Shown here piece after piece: positions 1-7,717 of a stretch of 8,980 bases of DNA. This stretch comes from JBNJGT01 sp964473285 (lineage in GTDB: Archaea > Nanobdellota > Nanobdellia > Woesearchaeales > JACJVW01): assembly GCA_964473285.1 (NCBI GenBank), contig CAYYOI010000055.1:1-8980 (forward strand). The letters run 5' to 3'. Both the position numbers and the translations under genes were made by a program. The stretch's first letter is position 1. The number at the start of each line of letters is the position of its first letter. The notes beneath the pieces were generated by a model, which was not told where the DNA came from, did not search any database, and worked only from the letters and a program-made list of their open reading frames with translations.

Positions 1-52
1 TGTTGGTTTTTTCTATTAATTCAGGAGTAGTTAAAACTCATCGGAGATACTG

Positions 53-2233
53 CTAAACCCCGAGTGTTGTGCCCAGGATAGCAGAAGCGATGATATTGAA
101 TAGCAGCATGACAATGAATGTTATCACACAATACAATAAAGTACTATGTATCATATTCTTCCCTAAGTTATGATTCAGTATGACATCATCTTCTCCCTCA
201 TCAATTCCGGTCATTATGGTAGTAAGGATATAAGCCAATTGCACAACATATATGCCTACGATGATCTGGAAATAGTAAGTCGGAAGACCGGTCCCAAACA
301 TTTCCAGAAGTCCTCCTGTCGCTCCGGTCCCAGACATCTCCCCCATACTGCTCATCTGGGTTGTTAATCTTCCAAGTATGCTTGTTATCATCGATGTGAT
401 TCCCACAACTATACCTGAAATTGCAGGTGTAAGGAAACTTACCTGTGATGACATAGATGATACGATCTCTGCCATAAGGTCCTTCAGTCTTTCATTAACT
501 TTATGAATCTCTTTCACATAACGCGCAACATTTGACATTGCCTGTGCTGCTATCAATGGGCCCTTCCTTATACTCTGGATAAGCACTTTCATAGAGCTTT
601 CTATCAGGTTTGAAGGATATAGTTTTGCAGCACCGTTTTTCGGGTTGAATATTGCATCATGGATACCAAGTCCCATCTTCTTTATGTTCATATTCACAAC
701 AGAGAAGAATCTTCCAGATACAGTATCCTGCATAACATCTGCAACTTTTCCGAATGCAAGTTCTGCAGGGTAACCATCACCTAACCTGTTTCCTAGTTGG
801 AAAAGAGCAGAAGAGAACTCAAGTTCAAGCCTTTTAGCCTTTTTCCTTATCTCGATTACATTTCCTGTCTGCATCTTGAAATAGATTCCAAGTCCCAGCC
901 CCAGCCCCATGGGTATGCATACACTTAGTAATGATGCACCAAGTCCGAAAGGGCCTATTAGCTCTTCCCCTTCCTTTTGGTAATCCAGCAGCTTGTATGG
1001 TGCATTCTTTACATTACCCTGTTGAATACCAAAAGGGTCTAGCGTAAGTGACAGGTCAAAATCCGGATTAATAATATGCATCATTATAGGCGTCAGACCA
1101 ACCAGGAGAAAAAAAACCCCTACAAGAATCCCTGCTGTCCGCGCATCAAGTGCCAGTTCAAAACCAGCTATAGATAATTTCTTCTCTTGTTTTGCAGAGA
1201 AATTAAAAGTGGTATCACCTGAACCTCCTGGTCTTGTGACAAGGATTGATTTACCTAAGAGGTAGACTGCAACAGGTATTCCTACATTATATATTGCTGC
1301 TATGTGATACCAATATACCCCATCCATGAAACTTACAACCAAAGGTAGGATCACAAGACCCAGTATAGGAAGGATCACTCCCAGCATGTTCAGCGCATTG
1401 ATCGGGCCTTTCAGGTTCTGGGCGAAATGCAGCATCCTTTCGTATGTACCGTCAAGGATTATGTCAAGGCTCTTATCAAGCATCTCCAGCCTTCTTTCCT
1501 CATACCCTTCATAGAGTGAGGATTGTATCATGTGGAAAGCTTCCACAAATTCCATGTTAGTACCCCGCCATTGTTCAAGGTATTCATCAAGTGATTCCTT
1601 TATGCTTGCAGACTTTTCAACCTCGACATTCCATAGTATTCGCTTGAAATCAAGAGAAAGAGGAGGAGACAAGTGTTCAGCCGCAAAATATATTGCCTTT
1701 TCAAGGTTTGATGTATGGCGCATGTAAGTTACAACGTAAAAGACTGATATGACCATCTGCTTGCTCGCCTGCATCCTCCATTTTTTTTCGAAGTACTGGG
1801 GTAGATTAGCTAAGGGGTTTAACGCTGCGATCCCCATGAAAGTGAAAAATCCCATTAGAAATAATGATTCAAGTAGTATGAAGCTGGGAAGGCCTAAAAC
1901 AAGAACTATCATCATCGGAAGAAGGTACCCGAAACTGACCGCTCCTGTAGGGGTGATTGAAAGATGGCATGTGTTGATAGCTTCCTGAAGCTCCTCTGCT
2001 TTCTTTGGGCTTGGTTTTATTTTAAGTATTTTCTCAGACTGGTTGCAAACCTTTTCGTATAATGTCAATGAAGAAGGAAGGTTCTCACCCTTGAATTGTT
2101 CATATTCTCTGGTTTCTACCCTGTCAGGTACATCTATCTGCTCATCCTCGCTTGTCTCAATTATCTTGTCATTTAGAGATTTATCTAGTTTCTCGAGATA
2201 TTTTGCAGACAGTCTTTTCTCATCCTTTGTCAT
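53..2233 (-). CDS. Type II secretion F / TadC / ArlJ-like membrane platform protein
   Basis: A 726-residue integral membrane protein expected to be the inner platform on which the secretion ATPase acts. After a charged 95-residue cytoplasmic N-terminus come predicted membrane segments at about 97-120, 121-142, 280-303, 309-331, 366-387, 428-451, 598-620, 653-675 and 697-720. Two helical cytoplasmic domains (about 150-275 and 455-595) are the T2SF repeats; each follows a membrane pair and is rich in helix-forming residues. The nine-segment, two-domain layout resembles archaeal ArlJ/TadC, but it is longer than ArlJ proteins I know (about 550). A Gly/Met-rich stretch (628-648) lies before segment 8, and an acidic loop GIDEGEDD (676-683) follows it. 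The start ATG overlaps the ATPase 2 stop as ATGA; AAGGAG lies 11 bases upstream inside that gene. The match to a single pilus subtype is not possible from sequence alone. Confidence 0.95.
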   Translation of the reverse strand: MTKDEKRLSAKYLEKLDKSLNDKIIETSEDEQIDVPDRVETREYEQFKGENLPSSLTLYEKVCNQSEKILKIKPSPKKAEELQEAINTCHLSITPTGAVSFGYLLPMMIVLVLGLPSFILLESLFLMGFFTFMGIAALNPLANLPQYFEKKWRMQASKQMVISVFYVVTYMRHTSNLEKAIYFAAEHLSPPLSLDFKRILWNVEVEKSASIKESLDEYLEQWRGTNMEFVEAFHMIQSSLYEGYEERRLEMLDKSLDIILDGTYERMLHFAQNLKGPINALNMLGVILPILGLVILPLVVSFMDGVYWYHIAAIYNVGIPVAVYLLGKSILVTRPGGSGDTTFNFSAKQEKKLSIAGFELALDARTAGILVGVFFLLVGLTPIMMHIINPDFDLSLTLDPFGIQQGNVKNAPYKLLDYQKEGEELIGPFGLGASLLSVCIPMGLGLGLGIYFKMQTGNVIEIRKKAKRLELEFSSALFQLGNRLGDGYPAELAFGKVADVMQDTVSGRFFSVVNMNIKKMGLGIHDAIFNPKNGAAKLYPSNLIESSMKVLIQSIRKGPLIAAQAMSNVARYVKEIHKVNERLKDLMAEIVSSMSSQVSFLTPAISGIVVGITSMITSILGRLTTQMSSMGEMSGTGATGGLLEMFGTGLPTYYFQIIVGIYVVQLAYILTTIMTGIDEGEDDVILNHNLGKNMIHSTLLYCVITFIVMLLFNIIASAILGTTLGV

Positions 2234-4491
2234 TTGAGTTCAATCTCCTTGACTGCACGGCGAAGCCAGTTCTTCCATTCAGTAAAGAGTAATTCATAAT
2301 CAATAAAACCTGATTCCTGTTTGATTTTATCAGAGAGGACATGGAACTGATCGTTGCAGCGGATAGTGAACTCAGCCTCAAGGAGCTCCTCACGCTCTGC
2401 TTCTTTTGCAGCCTTGACCTGCTCTTCCTTTATTCTCCCACGCAGTGTTATATTTTCCCAAACAGCATCCCAGTTGCCAGCAAGTTCGCTTATGTTACCC
2501 GCGACCGCTTTTATTATCTCGCTGTCTCCGTTGATAAGGTCTGCTGTAGGTTCGACTGTATCAGTTGTTGAATTGTACTTGAGAAGATCAACAAACCCCC
2601 CCTCTGTAAAAGGATCATCAACCCAATGCTTGCGCACCTCAGTGATTTCTGTGATTCTCCTGAACTTATGGATTCCGTCGGCAGATCGGACAGGGTTTGC
2701 AACTATGCAAACATCAGTTGCTTTGAATGATGTCTTTGGAACGCCGATATCATTGACCACACGGTCATAGATTCCATAAGGGGAGTCACCATGGATAGTT
2801 CCTGCTACTGTGTTTGCAGCAGCTCCTACCCTCATTGCCTCGTATAGTGCTTTTGCCTCAGTACTCCTTACTTCTCCTACGATGAGTGCAGAATCTCCAA
2901 GCCGCAAGGTTGACCTGATACCATCATCAGCACCCATCTCACTTGATGACCTTGACAATGCAGATGCCACTTTCATCGGCTGGATATTGAATCCAAGGTC
3001 ACGCATAGCTTTTGTTGGAAGTTCCAGGGTATCTTCTATTGTGATGATCCTGTACCTCCGCATGATCTCTATGAGCAAAGCGCTCAAGAACGAACTCTTT
3101 CCACTTCCACGTGTCCCTGCAATAAGTAGTGTCCTTGTCCCGTCTATAAGGAAAGAAAGTACTCCTGCTCCAAGAGGAGATATCATGTTGTTCCTGATAA
3201 ATAATGGAAGTGTCCATGGCTTGCTCCTGTGCCTCCTGAATGAGAAAGCAAGACCCGATGGATTCAAAGGTTCTGTTATTGTGGATACCCTGATTGACGC
3301 TTGAGGCAATTCAAGGGATGAATCAAGTAAAGGGTTTGCCTCATCCAGGGGACGTCCTGATATCATCCTAAGTTTAGATGCCCAGCTCTCAGCCTCAGTA
3401 TGGGTTGGCACGATATTTGTCATGCAATCTCCGTATCCCCCATGGACAATAAAGATAGGTATACGCCCCATTGGGCTGTTGATTGATATGTCCTGCACTC
3501 CTGGATCTGAAAGAAGAACTTCTACAAGTCCAAAACCCACAGTATACCTTACAAGTATCTCTCTTAATTCCTCAAACTCCTTGTCAGTAAGCCTTATTTG
3601 CCTTTGTTCTGCAAGTTCATCAAGTAAGTCTGCGCTCACATTGGAAAATACCTGTCTCATCCTTTCCGGATCCACGAATTCAGAACGTTTTGGCTTGTGT
3701 TCAGCTAGTATACGTCTTGCAGTATCCAAAAGCTCATATCTGTCCTCATCAAGCTTGAACTCCGGGGGCATGATGTGATACAGATACCTTGAATCATCAC
3801 CTAAAGAGAAAATAGTAACCTCAGTACCATTGATTGTATAGTTATCTATCTCATCCCCTTCCGTAGGATAAGATGCAAGAATTTTAGTGTACATGAAATC
3901 CGGCTTTATGCTGGGAGATAATATCTTACGGTATACATCTCTCTCTCCCACCTTGTATCCAGAAAGATAAGGTTGGGCTATTGCTATAAGCTTGGTTTCC
4001 TCAAACCCTTTTATTACATAATTCAGTATTGTTATGAACTTCTGCTGGGTTCTTGCATGCTGTTGATCCATTCCCTGCATTGCCATCTTTTCCCTTCTAT
4101 AAAGCCGTTTTATCTCTACGTAAGCTGCAAGAGGATCGCTTTTTAGGGTATAGAATACCAGATGCTGCAGGTGGCTTAGTTTCTCATTCATCTCATCTCC
4201 CGGAGCCTGGGTTTTGAGAAGACCCTGTCTTACTATCCTTGAGAAAAGGTTTGCAACATCCATGAGCATCATGGTTTGGGAATAATCATATTCATAATCC
4301 CTTTTCTGGAAGAATACGATCTTTGATATGTTCTTTATGTGAATAAGCTTATCGATAGTACGCGCCATACACTCAGGGCTATCTTCAAGGGATGGAGAGA
4401 GGGTGCACCCATCGCAGTTTATGCGAAGGATAGTCTCTTCTCCCTGCCTTTCTACCTCATATCCACAGATCTTTTTTTCAACTAATTCCAT
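2230..4491 (-). CDS. Archaeal TadA/GspE-like type II/IV secretion ATPase with N-terminal cysteine cluster
   Basis: A 753-residue motor ATPase, distinct from the one at 5540-7717. A long N-terminal region (1 to about 300) contains Cys 9, Cys 26, Cys 29 and Cys 41 (a CxxC with flanking cysteines) and the YHIMPPEF segment (238-245) typical of archaeal TadA-like proteins. The N2 and RecA core run from about 305 to 620: GLAFSFRRHRSKPWTLPLFI (413-432), Walker A GTRGSGKS (459-466), Asp box TIEDTLELP (484-492), Walker B ALIVGEVR (535-542) and His box TIHGDSPYG (His 567). A charged helical C-terminal extension (about 620-753) follows. The start ATG overlaps the hydrolase stop (TGATG), and the stop overlaps the platform start (ATGA), so it is very probably the cognate motor of that platform. 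No nucleotide-binding residue looks lost. It acts at the cytoplasmic face of the membrane. Confidence 0.96.
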   Translation of the reverse strand: MELVEKKICGYEVERQGEETILRINCDGCTLSPSLEDSPECMARTIDKLIHIKNISKIVFFQKRDYEYDYSQTMMLMDVANLFSRIVRQGLLKTQAPGDEMNEKLSHLQHLVFYTLKSDPLAAYVEIKRLYRREKMAMQGMDQQHARTQQKFITILNYVIKGFEETKLIAIAQPYLSGYKVGERDVYRKILSPSIKPDFMYTKILASYPTEGDEIDNYTINGTEVTIFSLGDDSRYLYHIMPPEFKLDEDRYELLDTARRILAEHKPKRSEFVDPERMRQVFSNVSADLLDELAEQRQIRLTDKEFEELREILVRYTVGFGLVEVLLSDPGVQDISINSPMGRIPIFIVHGGYGDCMTNIVPTHTEAESWASKLRMISGRPLDEANPLLDSSLELPQASIRVSTITEPLNPSGLAFSFRRHRSKPWTLPLFIRNNMISPLGAGVLSFLIDGTRTLLIAGTRGSGKSSFLSALLIEIMRRYRIITIEDTLELPTKAMRDLGFNIQPMKVASALSRSSSEMGADDGIRSTLRLGDSALIVGEVRSTEAKALYEAMRVGAAANTVAGTIHGDSPYGIYDRVVNDIGVPKTSFKATDVCIVANPVRSADGIHKFRRITEITEVRKHWVDDPFTEGGFVDLLKYNSTTDTVEPTADLINGDSEIIKAVAGNISELAGNWDAVWENITLRGRIKEEQVKAAKEAEREELLEAEFTIRCNDQFHVLSDKIKQESGFIDYELLFTEWKNWLRRAVKEIELK
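2245..2250 (-). promoter_or_regulatory. Ribosome binding site of the platform gene inside the ATPase 2 gene
   Basis: The minus strand reads AAGGAG, 11 bases before ATG 2233, inside the last codons of ATPase 2. The spacing is a little long; the ATGA overlap would also allow reinitiation. Confidence 0.45.
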
Positions 4492-5075
4492 CAGTCAAAC
4501 CGCTTAACCTTACATTCGCATAATTCCTCAAATTCGTCAGCATCGCTTTTTCTCCCAACAACACTTCCATAATGCATGGGTATTGCATACTTTGGTTTTA
4601 TCAGGTTCACGGCTTGAGCAGCCTCCTCTGCATCCATCGTATAAGTCCCTCCAATAGGGACCATTACAATATCTGCTTTGATATTTTCCATCTCAGGTAT
4701 CTGATCAGTATCACCAGCATGATATATCCTGGTATTATTGACTGTTATTATGTAGCCTACCCAATTCTTCTCTTTTGGATGAAAATTCTTGTTAACATTA
4801 TATGCTGGTACTGTCTCTATTGTGATCCCTTGTCTCTCAAGTTTTTCATTAGGTCCGATAACTGTCCCATTTTTAGGTCCGATTATCTCCGTATCAGGAC
4901 CTGAGATCTTTGCTATATCTTCTTCACTGTAATGGTCAAAGTGGTCATGGGTTATCAGAATAAGGTCTGCTTTCTCTTCATTCCCTATCTTATATGGGTC
5001 TATATATATTGTTTTATCTCCTCTTATCCTGAACGAGGCATGCCCTAGCCAGGAAATGTCTACTGGAAGATCCAT
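4491..5075 (-). CDS. Metallo-beta-lactamase-fold metal-dependent hydrolase (UlaG/UPF0173-like)
   Basis: A 194-residue cytoplasmic protein of the MBL fold. Ligand motifs are visible in order: WLGHASF (His 12), the HxHxDH signature THDHFDH (His 43, His 45, Asp 47, His 48), HAGDTD (119-124, bridging Asp 122) and MHYG (His 168). This pattern matches small UlaG/UPF0173-like hydrolases that bind one or two metal ions, probably zinc or manganese; the substrate is unknown. It is a little shorter than many relatives (about 220). The start is chosen as ATG at 5075 because a strong Shine-Dalgarno, GGAGGTG, ends 5 bases upstream; an in-frame TTG at 5093 would translate this site itself as KGGGR. A TATA-like box lies about 40 bases upstream. 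Its stop overlaps the start of ATPase 2 (TGATG), so translation of the two is linked although no direct functional link is known. Confidence 0.95.
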   Translation of the reverse strand: MDLPVDISWLGHASFRIRGDKTIYIDPYKIGNEEKADLILITHDHFDHYSEEDIAKISGPDTEIIGPKNGTVIGPNEKLERQGITIETVPAYNVNKNFHPKEKNWVGYIITVNNTRIYHAGDTDQIPEMENIKADIVMVPIGGTYTMDAEEAAQAVNLIKPKYAIPMHYGSVVGRKSDADEFEELCECKVKRFD

Positions 5076-5080
5076 TCTAC

Positions 5081-5087
5081 CACCTCC
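5081..5087 (-). promoter_or_regulatory. Strong Shine-Dalgarno deciding the hydrolase start
   Basis: The minus strand reads GGAGGTG, five bases before ATG 5075. It is the best ribosome site in the window, and it rules against the upstream in-frame TTG at 5093. Confidence 0.8.
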
Positions 5088-5112
5088 TTTCAAGAAAAAA
5101 GAAGTAAATTGC

Positions 5113-5120
5113 TATTTAAA
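5113..5120 (-). promoter_or_regulatory. Internal archaeal TATA-like box before the hydrolase gene
   Basis: The minus strand reads TTTAAATA in the 50-base gap after the CBS gene stop. The expected transcription start, about 25 bases on, is near 5090-5093, just before the GGAGGTG ribosome site and 15-18 bases before the ATG at 5075. The geometry of all three elements agrees, so a second promoter for the hydrolase, ATPase 2 and platform genes is likely. Confidence 0.6.
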
Positions 5121-5125
5121 TCTAC

Positions 5126-5506
5126 TCATTTGACGCCTGACATGACCCTCACCAGATCACGTGATGTTATGATCCCCACCACCTTGTCATCATTTGTGAT
5201 AGGAATCCTTCGCAGATGGTGCTTTTGCATTGTCCTGCTTACTTCAAGAAGCGATGATGATATGTCAAGGGTTATCATATCACTGACCATTATATCCTTG
5301 ACTTCCAGTTCCTTAGGAGACTTTTCTTTTGCAACAATCTTCATGACATCATTCTCTGTTATGATTCCCATGTGATTCTTCTTTGAATCTGTCACTATCA
5401 GGCATCCTATCTTCTTTGCGACCATCTTCTTGACAGCCTTATCAAGAGTGTCAGTTTCCTTGCAGGTCACGATACGGCGTGTCATCCAGTCTTTCAGTTT
5501 TATCAT
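5126..5506 (-). CDS. Two-CBS-domain protein
   Basis: A 126-residue protein made of little more than one Bateman module. CBS 1 spans about residues 6-62 and CBS 2 about 70-124. Both show the hallmark pattern: DxMT/DIMV-type starts (DWMTRRIVTC, DIMVSDMITL), a Val/Ile-rich strand, and closing GIITENDVM (47-55) and GIITSRDLV (111-119). Such pairs usually bind adenine nucleotides (AMP, ATP, SAM or similar) and act as sensors, often on a partner protein; the ligand here cannot be read from sequence. The start ATG at 5506 follows GAGAGG with an 8-base spacer. It lies 33 bases downstream of ATPase 1 and 50 bases upstream of the hydrolase, in the same direction, so it may be read through from ATPase 1. 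Whether it regulates the secretion machine is inference. Confidence 0.93.
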   Translation of the reverse strand: MIKLKDWMTRRIVTCKETDTLDKAVKKMVAKKIGCLIVTDSKKNHMGIITENDVMKIVAKEKSPKELEVKDIMVSDMITLDISSSLLEVSRTMQKHHLRRIPITNDDKVVGIITSRDLVRVMSGVK

Positions 5507-5514
5507 GGTCCTTT

Positions 5515-5520
5515 CCTCTC
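5515..5520 (-). promoter_or_regulatory. Ribosome binding site of the CBS gene
   Basis: The minus strand reads GAGAGG with an 8-base spacer to ATG 5506, followed by a second purine run (AAAGGA). A weak AT-rich ATTATAAA sits at 5529-5536, but a start there would give an almost leaderless message that omits this site, so read-through from ATPase 1 is the simpler reading. Confidence 0.6.
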
Positions 5521-5539
5521 TTTTTGTTTTTATAATTTT

Positions 5540-7717
5540 CTATTCAAAAGGGATATTCCTGTTCACATACCTGAAAAAGTTATGGGGGTTTGTATAATAT
5601 TCACCTATGGCTTTTCCTACGGAGTCAACATCATTGATATTATGATACTGCAGCCATTTGAGGATACGTACCTTATCATCTATATCTTCCTTGATCTCCT
5701 TTTGGCTAAGCCCTGTGAATAGTTGGATTGTATTCATGAATGTCTTTGATTTATTAAGTTCAATTTGATTGTCTTTCTTTGCATCATACTGGTGCAGAAC
5801 CTTTGCCTCTCCATCAGGGCCCACTTCCGCGAACTGGAATGTTCTTCTCATACCGCTTCTCCTGTTCCTGTACTGGACTAGTATTATTGAAAGTGCAGGA
5901 AGCATGGTCTTTGGAAGATCGATAGGAGGATTGGTAAGCCTGGTTATAACTTCCTCTGCAGTGTTAGCGTGTATTGTGGCATAGACACTATGCCCTGTAT
6001 GCATTGCCTCAAAAAGCACCTCAGCCTCTTTTTTACGCCTGATCTCTCCCACGAGTATCCTGTCAGGCCTTTGCCTGAGTGAATTGACCACAAGGTCAAG
6101 CATGGAAACCGCACCCTTATTCTCACTATTCGGTGGTCGCGTAAGCATCGGCACCCAGTGCAGGTATTTCGGCAGCTGTATTTCCTTGGTGTCTTCTATG
6201 GATATTATCCTTTGATTTATAGGAAACAGCCCTGCAAGGGAGTTTAGCATGCTTGTCTTTCCTGAAGCAGTTCCCCCTGCAATTATTGCGGAGAGTTCAT
6301 ACTGCATCCCAAGCCATACAAGGGCTGCAGTTTCAGGTGATATGGTCTTGGATCTTATAAGGTCAGTAATAGTCCAGGGCTTTGATGAAGCCTTCCTGAT
6401 TGTGATTGTATTTCCCCTTATAGATATAGGGTTAAGTGTTGCATTGACCCGGTCTCCCTTGTTAAAGCTTGCATCCAGCAAGGGCTCCAGGACAGACAAT
6501 GACCTCCCCACTTTCCTGCCAAGAGTCATTGCATAATGCCTCACCTGCTCTTCATCATCAAGTTCAATTGTTGTCTTGAGCCATCCATGTTTCTTATGGA
6601 AGATCCATATCGGTTCTTTTGCTGAATTTATAGCAATCTCTTCTATGTTAGAATCACCCATCAATAACTCGATTTTTCCCAATCCAAGGCTCTTTTGTAT
6701 GAGGTAAGTAGTAAGAAAACTCTGTGTCTCATCATCCATGTCTGGGAAATATTTTGAGATCAGATTAACTATTGTCTCTGAGAATTTTTTCTCAGCCAGC
6801 TCGTTTTTTTTGATATCTGTAATGTCTGCAATACCAAGCTTGACCTTATTGATTAGCTCCCTTCTTATCTTTTCCAGAAAATACTCAGTCTGCTTTGTTA
6901 GGCTTGCAATATTCACGTCATAGATACTTATGAAGTCTTCATACCTTTTCACAATACGCGCAGTCACGGGAATGTTTTTTGACTTGAATTCATATTCATC
7001 AATGACTTCCTCTTCATCAAGATCAACCTGCTTGCTTATGAAAGTGTTAAGCCTCAGAAGATACGCCTCCTCTTTTGAATGCCTTCTTTGCAGTTTCTCA
7101 CTGTCACTGTTCTTTACATCATTTTCCTCTTCCCGGATAGAAAGGTAATAAGTCTTGAGATAGATAAGGATATGGTTGATAAGCTTCTTTTTTTCTTCAG
7201 TAAGCTCTTTCTCACCAAAAAGCTTCTGGAGTATGACGTCTTTCCCTTCATCAGTATAGACCAGCTTATCCCAGTCATAGTCTATAAGCCCAAGCTCATG
7301 ATCCAGTACATGCAGTTGTTTTGAAGATATGTCAAGAAGCTTATTCTTGTTCTTGTCAAGGCGGTTGTATATGAACTGTTGTATGATCTTCTCCTTTTCC
7401 TGATGTAGCTTGAAAAGCTTATTAAGAAAAGGATTAGTGAATTTGTAATGCTCAGGCTGGAATTCTGCTTTGTTTGCAGGTCCTTTTGGAACCTTTGCTT
7501 TCTTTTTTGTGGTTTCTTTGGCACTCTTGCTTTCTTTCTTTGTATTCTTACTTTCTAGTTTTGTACTCTTTTTACTTTTTTTCTTTCCAGTATCTTTCTT
7601 GGTGGTATTTTTAGCTTTTCCTGCACTTACTTTCTTTTTGCTTTTTTTCTTGATATTCTTTCCAGTATCTGTTTTTTTAGTACTTTTCACAGTTTTATTG
7701 CCAGTTTTTGCAGCCAT
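5540..7717 (-). CDS. Type II/IV secretion system ATPase (VirB11/ArlI/TadA superfamily) with lysine-rich N-terminal tail
   Basis: A 725-residue cytoplasmic hexameric motor ATPase expected to drive pilus-like assembly or secretion. Residues 1 to about 85 are a lysine/threonine/serine-rich low-complexity tail. About 90-330 is a charged helical N-terminal region, and the N2 plus RecA-like core follows (about 335-640). Visible motifs are Walker A GGTASGKT (about 481-488), Asp box SIEDTKEI (506-513), Walker B RILVGEI (553-559) and the His box around TIHAN (His about 583). The core resembles ArlI/TadA ATPases, which are usually nearer 500-550 residues, so the excess is N-terminal. The start is taken as ATG at 7717, overlapping the preceding stop as TGATG; an in-frame TTG at 7726 is less likely. 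No Shine-Dalgarno is evident, which fits reinitiation from the upstream gene. All catalytic motifs look intact. No platform gene directly adjoins it. Confidence 0.95.
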   Translation of the reverse strand: MAAKTGNKTVKSTKKTDTGKNIKKKSKKKVSAGKAKNTTKKDTGKKKSKKSTKLESKNTKKESKSAKETTKKKAKVPKGPANKAEFQPEHYKFTNPFLNKLFKLHQEKEKIIQQFIYNRLDKNKNKLLDISSKQLHVLDHELGLIDYDWDKLVYTDEGKDVILQKLFGEKELTEEKKKLINHILIYLKTYYLSIREEENDVKNSDSEKLQRRHSKEEAYLLRLNTFISKQVDLDEEEVIDEYEFKSKNIPVTARIVKRYEDFISIYDVNIASLTKQTEYFLEKIRRELINKVKLGIADITDIKKNELAEKKFSETIVNLISKYFPDMDDETQSFLTTYLIQKSLGLGKIELLMGDSNIEEIAINSAKEPIWIFHKKHGWLKTTIELDDEEQVRHYAMTLGRKVGRSLSVLEPLLDASFNKGDRVNATLNPISIRGNTITIRKASSKPWTITDLIRSKTISPETAALVWLGMQYELSAIIAGGTASGKTSMLNSLAGLFPINQRIISIEDTKEIQLPKYLHWVPMLTRPPNSENKGAVSMLDLVVNSLRQRPDRILVGEIRRKKEAEVLFEAMHTGHSVYATIHANTAEEVITRLTNPPIDLPKTMLPALSIILVQYRNRRSGMRRTFQFAEVGPDGEAKVLHQYDAKKDNQIELNKSKTFMNTIQLFTGLSQKEIKEDIDDKVRILKWLQYHNINDVDSVGKAIGEYYTNPHNFFRYVNRNIPFE
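7581..7670. repeat. 15-bp direct repeat inside the lysine-rich tail coding region
   Basis: The same 15 bases (plus-strand ttctttccagtatct) occur at 7581-7595 and 7656-7670. The copies are 75 bases apart, exactly 25 codons, and both encode a DTGK-type segment with lysine-rich flanks. This points to an in-frame duplication that lengthened the N-terminal tail of ATPase 1. Confidence 0.6.

Noticed and set aside
25..39. Short inverted repeat (gagt/actc) after the platform stop as a terminator
   Set aside because: The stem is only four base pairs and no T-run follows on the minus strand; it is too weak to call.
2810..3304. 164-residue plus-strand open frame
   Set aside because: It lies wholly opposite the RecA core of ATPase 2 (Walker A to Walker B region), whose motifs prove the minus-strand frame. 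Its own sequence shows no domain.
5076..5093. Longer hydrolase start at TTG 5093
   Set aside because: The six extra codons contain the GGAGGTG ribosome site for ATG 5075, and the predicted transcription start falls at about 5090-5093.
5109..5375. 88-residue plus-strand open frame
   Set aside because: It is antisense to the CBS gene, whose two domains are clear on the minus strand.
5521..5531. T-rich run between ATPase 1 and the CBS gene as a terminator
   Set aside because: The T-run is on the plus strand, whereas transcription is on the minus strand, where it reads as A-rich. No plus-strand gene precedes it.
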